From: Silene conica
Lineage: Eukaryota > Streptophyta > Magnoliopsida > Caryophyllales > Caryophyllaceae
NCBI GenBank assembly: GCA_029255685.2
Contig: CM055313.2
Coordinates: forward strand, 71,526,641 to 71,590,640
Length of the DNA: 64,000 nt
Reading direction: 5' to 3'
Below the pieces are notes generated by a model. The model was given only the letters and a program-made list of their open reading frames with translations, made no database searches and had not been told where the DNA came from. Both the position numbers and the translations under genes were made by a program. Below, piece by piece: positions 58,235-64,000 of the stretch; the stretch's first letter is position 1; each line of letters opens with the position of its first letter.

Positions 58235-58744
58235 AAAAAAGAATGATGTTATAATATTAGTTTCGTTAGTTCTAATAAGAGATTAGAAATTATTTAAGGA
58301 TGTTATAATATTAGTTTCATTAGTTCTAGTAGTGATAGGTTATATGCGTGGGAGAGGAAGCTATACGATGAAGTCAAGGTATTCATGTTATCATTCATTC
58401 AACTAATCATTTTCCCTTCATTTTCATAATACCCCATTTGTACATTGGAGCTTATTGATTGAAATAGAGAATCTTTTAGCAGCTCGAATGTAGTGTGTGG
58501 ATGTTTTATTCATCTCATTCGCAGGAGATGCATTTAACATTCATTAAATCAATACCACTTTGCTTTGTTGATAGAGGTGCATTCCTAGCTGAACGTAATA
58601 TGAGACAGTCTACTGGCGAAAGAATAATCAACCATGTTTGGCTCAAGATTAATAATCTGACAAATAGTATTATACTACTACGTTCATATATTGACACAGA
58701 ATCCCGCTTGTTCCAAAATGAAGTAGATTCTAGTATTCAATGTG
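58235..58744. other. CACTA 3, deletion/rearrangement junction region
   Basis: A direct repeat ATGTTATAATATTAGTTTC occurs at about 58240 and 58301. The plus-strand frame at 58495-58857 and the minus-strand frame at 58515-58697 show no family. This stretch occupies the place where the rest of tnp2 should be. Confidence 0.5.
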
Positions 58745-59775
58745 AGTGCAAGGCGGAGATTTCTGGGTTCTTTGCCAAACTCGGGATATTTTGCATCAAT
58801 AAACTTCCAGTCTTTCCCATCGGCCGGGCGTCTCAACTTCCCATCATTTGCTTTTGATGTACTATGCCATGTGAGTAATTTGGCATCATCTTTATTCGCA
58901 AATAATCGTATCAACCTAGGAATTATTGGAAAGTACCACAAAACTTTAGCTGGGATCCCCTCCTTCTTTTGATATCGCCATTCCTTACACACTGGACAAC
59001 TAGTGAGATTAGCATATCCTTTGCGATATAATATGCAATCATTGGGACATGCGTGGATTTTTTCATATTTCATACCAATTCCCCTAAGTAGCTTCTTTGC
59101 CTCATATGTACGATCGGGAAGTACATTATTTTCGGGGAGCATGTCCTTTAATAATTTCAGGAGGTCTGTGAAACTCTTGTCACTCCACCCATTTGTTGCT
59201 TTTAAATTATATAACTTAACAAGAGCTGCCAATTTAGTGTGCTTACAACTACTATAAAGAGGCACTTCGGAATCTTTCAATTTCTCCAATACAACACTGG
59301 TATCCTCCAAATCATTTTCATCAAGATCCTCATCAGTTTCATCTACAATACCTTCTTGCTCATTACCTCCAAACATATATCCCCATGATTTATCCAACAT
59401 ATCGTCACACCCATCTCCTGCCTCAGTATTCATATTACAACCCGGATCTTCTAGTGAATTAGACTCATCGGGCTCTTCATCGTCACTCAAGCATGTTTCT
59501 CTCTCAATCTCCCCAAATTGGACATCTATTCCATCTAAATTTTGTGATTCTCCATGGAAAATCCAACAAGTGTATTTTGGATTAAAATTTGTCTTATTTA
59601 AATGTATTCTTACATCTCCAAAGCTCATATACCTAATATTCCGGCACATATCACAAGGGCACGCCATACTAGATTTGTCTTTCACGTTCTTTATTACGAA
59701 GTCATAAAATTCAGCTAACCCGGCATCATATTCTACTTCGCCCTTTTTCCCATTAATCATCCAAGTACGAGCCAT
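58745..59775 (-). pseudogene. tnp2: Truncated CACTA tnp2 transposase
   Basis: From the ATG at 59775 (MARTWMINGKKGEVEYDAGL): a transposase-associated zinc-like domain CPCDMCRNIRY, an acidic linker, then tnp2 features LVKLYNLKATNGWSDKSFTD, ENNVLPDRTYEAKKLL, HACPNDCILYRKGY, CPVCKEWRY, VLWYFPIIPRLIRLF, PADGKDW and EPRNLRLAL. The homology ends there (about 58745) and the frame runs out after 26 unrelated residues at 58684. The catalytic part, DUF4218 and DUF4216 regions present in CACTA 2 are gone. The open N-terminal part is undamaged, so the loss is by deletion rather than drift. Confidence 0.82.
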
Positions 59776-60890
59776 ATTCGGCTACATAATTACAACATAA
59801 TTCAATTATTAAATTTATAATTCAATTATTAACGATAATAATACTAATAGCAATAATAATACTAATAGTAATAATATAACTAATGTTAAAAACAACAATA
59901 AAAGGACGATATTAATATCAACAATACTCAAATAATAGTACCGTAATGATAATAATAATAATATCATAAATAAACATAAATAACAAACATCCCCCTACCC
60001 TTTGATCCAGGGATCAAACCCCACGACCAACAACCTAACCTAACCATGACCCGACACCACCCTAGACACTACGCAACACCCACGACTCCCTGGTGGAAAG
60101 CACCATCCTTCGAAACCACCCAAACACCACGAAAAGCCGTGTAAACAGGCTGACCAGAATGTCCCTGTTTTATAACTGTTTCTGCCGCCCCTAAACAACT
60201 AGGCCTCTGGTTGTGCTCCGGCCACCAATTACCACACTACCACCACCGTTATATCCTATGAACACCCTACAAAGAGAACCCAGGTACTCGTATCTAGATA
60301 AAATCAGAAAGCAGTTCGAAAGACAATTAAAACAATGCAATAGAATAACACAAAACAACACAAAATAACACAAAACGAATAAAACAAAGGCAATTAACAA
60401 CAGAATTCAGGATTAGCATACTTACATATACTAATTTACACAATGGTATTGACAATTACATCTTAGGTTGATCTCAAACACAAAAATTCAACAAATTTTC
60501 GAAACCCATTACTAAATTTCGAAATACCAATATAATTTTCGAACCCATTACTAAATAATTACTAAGTTTCGAACCCCATTACTAAATTTCGAAACCCATT
60601 CCCAACCACAACAACTCATATCACGGCCAAATCAAATTGGTAATTCGAATAATTGAGGAAAAAAAAGAAAACAAGAGTAAAGGAGAAAGAGGGCGTACGA
60701 ATTATCGATGCTTGCTTCAGTTGCTTCGAAAATTGTCGTAGTACTGTATTATTACTTCAGTTGCTTCGTCTTTGTGTTTGAGAGGAGAAGCTATGGCTGC
60801 TATGGCTTCGTCTTTGTATCGTCTTTGTGTTTGAGAGGTTTCCAAAAACTGACGTTTAAGTTGTATACTGTTCTTTTGTGATTTTGTTTC
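59776..60890. other. CACTA 3, upstream region of tnp2, no gene seen
   Basis: AT-rich with (AATAAT)n-type repeats to 59970, a GC-richer stretch 60000-60260 with short inverted frames but no domain, and a repeated CCCATTACTAAATTTCGAAA phrase at 60500-60600. A tandem GCTTCGTCTTTGT repeat lies near 60765-60830. It likely holds the transposase promoter. Confidence 0.45.
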
Positions 60891-60899
60891 GAATTATGA

Positions 60900-61230
60900 A
60901 AGAAAAAAGAGAACGGTTGATAACGGAACCGTGCTCTTTGTGGAGACCAAAGAGAACGGTTGAGAAAAGAACCGTGCTGGATGATTATGAAGAATAACAA
61001 AGAGGACGGTTGCTAAGGGAACCGTGCTCTTTGTTAATGTAAGAGAACGGTTGAAAAAAGAACCGTGAGAATAACAAAGAGAACGGTTGGAAACAGAACC
61101 GTGCTGGTTGATTATGAAGAATAACAAAGAGGACGGTTGTTAATTGAACCGTCTTGGTTGTTTATGTATGAATAACAAAGAGGACGGTTAAGCATTTAAA
61201 CCGTTCTCTTTGGTTTTATTTTAAACTATA
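60900..61230. repeat. Right subterminal array of CACTA 3
   Basis: About twelve AGAG(A/G)ACGGTT or AACCGTGCTC motifs, many as pairs spaced 10-12 bp apart with ATAACAAAGAG between groups. They are inverted relative to the left array. Confidence 0.85.
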
Positions 61231-61364
61231 AAGACGGGCATTTTATAGAACCGTCTTCTATTGCTATATTAAAAACTCGCGCCCACTTTTTGTGACAAAT
61301 TAAGACGGTTCCGCAAAATTTCGTTCCTTAATCCCCGTCTCCTAAACCTATATTTGTAGTAGTG

Positions 61365-61879
61365 TGTGGGCATATAGGACCGCTTTCAAGACACCTATTG
61401 GCACTTCACCATATAGGTTGGTCTATGAAAAAGCTTGTCATTTGCCGATAGAGATGGAACAAAAAGCTTTTTGGGCTATCAAAGAGCTCAATTTTGATGC
61501 TACTCTTTGTGGAGAAAAGAGATTATTGCAACTCAATGAACTCGATGAATTCCGGTTTCAAGCCTATGAAAGTTCCCGTCTTTACAAGGAAAAGACAAAA
61601 CGGTGGCATGATAAGAAGATTCTCAAGAAAGATTTTGTGATTGGTGATAAGGTATTATTGTTCAATTCTCGTTTGAAGATTTTTCCAGGAAAATTAAGAT
61701 CAAGATGGTCCGGCCCGTATACCGTCATTAATGTGAACAAGCTTGGTTTCGTCGAAGTGATGACTACGAACGGCGAAAGATTCAAAGTCAATGGCCATCG
61801 GTTGAAAGTTTATCATGAGAATGCTGTTATCGGAGTAGTGGAGGAAGTTTTCTTGGAACTTCCGTCCGCTCAAGCTTAA
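61365..61879 (+). pseudogene. pol: Athila integrase, C-terminal part
   Basis: Continues the integrase after CACTA 3: [20 protein letters not shown], then [14 protein letters not shown] and the C-terminal DNA-binding portion with [32 protein letters not shown] and [12 protein letters not shown], ending TAA after SAQA. The motifs [10 protein letters not shown] and NGHRLK are typical of Athila/Ty3 integrase ends. No lesion is seen in this segment. Confidence 0.9.
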
Positions 61880-62711
61880 TTCATTGAAGACTCGTAACGT
61901 CTAGCAAGACTTAAAATTGCGCTTCTCGGGAGGCAGCCCGTGTTTTAATCTTTTATTTTCCTTTTTGAATAATGTTTCGGTTTAGGTAGTATAGAAATAA
62001 GTACATTTGTGGTATGTTGAATTGAAATTGCAGGTACCATACGAGGCAAGAAGGAAAATGAAAGCTGAAGAAGGAAAAAAAAATGCTGAAAGAGGAAAAG
62101 AAGGCGCAGATCAGTCTCGCCCGGGGGCCCGGGGCAAGCTACCCCGACCGGGGTCAAAACAACATCCTTCGGCATTTGCTTAAAAAAATTGAAATTTGAA
62201 AATAGAGAAAAATGAAGAAACCCACCCCGGTGTACCGGGGCGAGCTACCCCGACCGGGGTAAGAGCACTCACACACGGTTTTTTTTTGCATAACAAAGGG
62301 CTGCTCGTTTTTTCTATTTTTACTCATTCATTCTTATTTTCCTTTCTCTTTTCCTCCTCAAGGTAACTCTATTCACTCCTTATACTATCAATTTCCATCC
62401 TAACAATCATTCTTAAAGGATATCTACTTCTATTTCCACTCTCAAGTAAGTTATTTTGCTCATACTACTCTAATTTATCCTTAAATTGATTAGAAATTGA
62501 ATTTTTCACTAACCCTAACTTCAAATTGGGGAAAATTGATTTTGCTCTTTTTGGGTGAGGAATTCAATTTCTAGTTTGAATTAATGCTTTGTAGAGTTAG
62601 TATATGTCCTTGCTAGTGTTAATTTCCCTTACTTGAGTGCCAATTACATTGTTTTAGCAAATTTGCGAGTTTCTTCTTTATGGTTGGTATTTTTCTGAAA
62701 TTTTCAGATTT
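61880..62711 (+). other. Athila spacer between pol and third ORF
   Basis: Untranslated spacer, as usual in Athila. It carries GC-rich palindromes at 62119-62153 and 62225-62259 that match the LTR palindrome at 40035-40069 in inverted orientation, and a purine tract at 62045-62110. Splice-like sequence near 62700 (TTTTCAG just before the ATG) could serve a subgenomic mRNA for the downstream ORF, as proposed for env-bearing plant elements. Confidence 0.55.
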
Positions 62712-63960
62712 ATGGCTCCCTTGAAGAACTTATTTCGTCATAGTAAGAGGGCTAGAGCAGAACCCGGTCCTAGCAACCCAATAGAGGTGGAGGAAGAAGA
62801 AGAAGTAGAGGAGGTTCCAAGGTCACCACCATCGGTATGGCAAGATGAAGACTATCCTACCGTTGTGTTTGTTTCTGAAAAACAATTCAACAATTGGAAT
62901 GCCTTAAAAGCCAAAGGTTTGAGACCAACTCGTTTTGTTAATTTTGATTCCTTGAGGCGAATAGGATTAGATAAGCATGTCAAAGCCTTGTTCAAGGGGG
63001 TACATATGGGTTATGCCTTAACTATGAACTATCGAACTTACCCACAACTCACACTTGAATTTCTAAGCTCCTTCGAATTTCATAAATCTAGGAGGCAAGA
63101 ACATATCCATTCGGTGAGTTTTAGGTTGTTCAATAGAGACTATAATAAAACCCTTACCCAATTCGCATCAATATTTGGCTTACCGACGGAAGGGATTCTT
63201 ATCGACCCTCCCGAATACTATAACCCAGTCGTGACTTGGAATGCCATCTCCCATTTCCCTTACCCGGAAATTGGAACCATCTCCCCCATGCCTTGCTCCA
63301 TAGACCAGACTTTCGTATTTGGCAACGGTCTATGGGGTTGACTTTTTTCGGGAGACTTGAACCTCACTCAGTGAGGTTGATAGAGGTTCAGATTCTTGGG
63401 TCTTTCTTGAATGTTGAAGGACATGACAAATGGCAAATCAACATCCCTTACCACTTTGACAATCACTTGTCCAAACAAGTGAGTGACCGTTCTAAATGTG
63501 TGGTCCTCGGTGGGTTAATAACCCGCATAGCCCACAATCTCTGTCGGTTCAACCAAGAGACCACCGACCTTCAACCTTTGTTACCCGGTCCTAGGGATGT
63601 GGGAAATGGTTTGGATTATGATTACTTTGTTTCACTTGACTGGTTTCGGAGTTCCCCACCTCAAATGATTTGGAAAATAGGCAAGTATGATTCTCTTCGG
63701 TTCCTCGATGATTTGCCTTTAATTCCTGTGCTAACCCAAGGGGAACCTGCTAGGGGAGGGGTACCATTTGTTCGTAGAAGTTTTCATTTGCCTATTGGAG
63801 GCCTATCACCCACTGCCCCAACTATGACTTATGCTAGTACGTATACTCGTCGGGGGAATCCGGGTAATTCTTCACGTCAGGAGGAGGTAGGGCAATCCTC
63901 TCATCAACATGAATCTTTCAACCTCCCCGCCACTCTAGTGCGGATCTTTATAGTATGATG
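62712..63960 (+). pseudogene. Athila third ORF (Athila ORF-1 / env-position protein), frameshifted
   Basis: The first frame, 62712-63341 (209 aa), has a basic start MAPLKNLFRHSKRARAEPGP, an acidic run, FVSEKQFNNWNALKAKGLRP, FEFHKSRRQEHIHSVSF and FASIFGLPTEGILI, which fit the ATHILA ORF-1 family. A frame change at about 63310-63340 moves the reading to the frame that runs to 63958, with SVRLIEVQILGSFLNVEGHD, LSKQVSDRSKCVVLGGLITR and a Ser/Gly-rich end. In Athila this gene sits where env sits in retroviruses; its function is unknown, and I see no signal peptide in the first frame. The gene may extend beyond the window. Confidence 0.75.
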
Positions 63961-64000
63961 AGAGGATTGCAGGTTAGTATGGACACTATGCGGGATGATC

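Larger units (their letters stand above)
54095..61364 (-). mobile_element. CACTA element 3 (7.3 kb), decayed genes, clean ends
   Basis: Begins CACTACTACAAAATACAG and ends with TATATTTGTAGTAGTG, flanked by TGT at 54092-54094 and 61365-61367. Its subterminal repeats are AACCGTTCTCTT / AAGAGAACGGTT motifs, unlike those of CACTA 1 and 2, in arrays at 54120-54650 and 60900-61220. Two genes on the minus strand are recognisable: a truncated tnp2 (58745-59775) and a companion gene with a Ulp1-like protease end (54901-58234). It sits in Athila integrase. Confidence 0.92.
39657..64000 (+). mobile_element. Athila-type LTR retrotransposon (Ty3/gypsy), incomplete at window end
   Basis: 5' LTR 39657-41170, tRNA-Asp primer site 41176-41193, gag, protease, reverse transcriptase, RNase H, integrase, a GC-palindrome spacer and an Athila third ORF from 62712. 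The 3' LTR is outside the window. Two CACTA elements interrupt it, at 41507-49207 in gag and 54095-61364 in integrase. Without them the visible part is about 9.4 kb. The lineage is called from the primer site, the ~1.5-kb LTR, the gag type, and the presence of an Athila ORF after pol. Several stops and frameshifts in pol and the third ORF mean this copy cannot encode its own replication. It lies in a decayed MULE transposase. Confidence 0.92.

Overview
This window is nuclear DNA of a flowering plant, most likely a eudicot. It contains multi-exon genes with GT-AG introns whose products belong to plant families (HVA22, bHLH47/POPEYE, NAP1-related histone chaperone), an Athila-type LTR retrotransposon with a tRNA-Asp primer site, tnp2-type CACTA transposons, Mutator-like elements with a plant mobile domain gene, and Stowaway MITEs. 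Species cannot be fixed from the sequence alone.

Layout. Three host genes, all on the minus strand, lie in the first 27 kb and can be reconstructed completely with consistent splice phases: an HVA22-like gene (3801-6734, 5 exons, 176 aa), a bHLH47-like transcription factor (18030-19509, 4 coding exons, 226 aa) and a NAP1-related/SET histone chaperone (22837-26372, 10 exons, 250 aa). An 8.7-kb element with ~0.95-kb terminal inverted repeats and an exact 9-bp target duplication (6912-15636) sits 177 bp upstream of the HVA22 start codon. It has no recognisable transposase and is filled with minisatellites. MITEs and an 807-bp inverted-repeat element (20846-21652) lie around the genes.

At 26657-32351, 285 bp upstream of the histone chaperone start codon, is a Mutator-like element. 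It carries a MuDR-type transposase broken by one frameshift and an apparently intact plant-mobile-domain gene. Spaced CAAGTCGC/GCGACTTG palindromes lie inside its ends.

From about 35.4 kb to the window end is a nest of transposons. A decayed FAR1/MULE-type transposase is split by a short CACTA (35578-38712) and by an Athila retrotransposon (5' LTR 39657-41170, continuing past the end). The Athila is in turn split by two more CACTA elements: one in gag (41507-49207, TSD TAT) and one in integrase (54095-61364, TSD TGT). At both sites the Athila reading frame is continuous across the flanks, which fixes the order of insertion. The gag-inserted CACTA has two multi-exon genes with no visible lesion and intact termini, so it may be autonomous. 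The integrase-inserted CACTA has a truncated tnp2 and a companion gene ending in a Ulp1-like cysteine protease domain. The Athila itself has several stops and frameshifts and is dead.

The most notable signals are: a foldback plus small hairpin shared by two diverged CACTA families, with apparent compensatory changes; a 91-bp perfect inverted repeat in CACTA subterminal DNA; a 35-bp double palindrome shared, inverted, between the Athila LTR and its post-pol spacer; and tRNA-like pol III box sequences inside the long TIRs of the 8.7-kb element.
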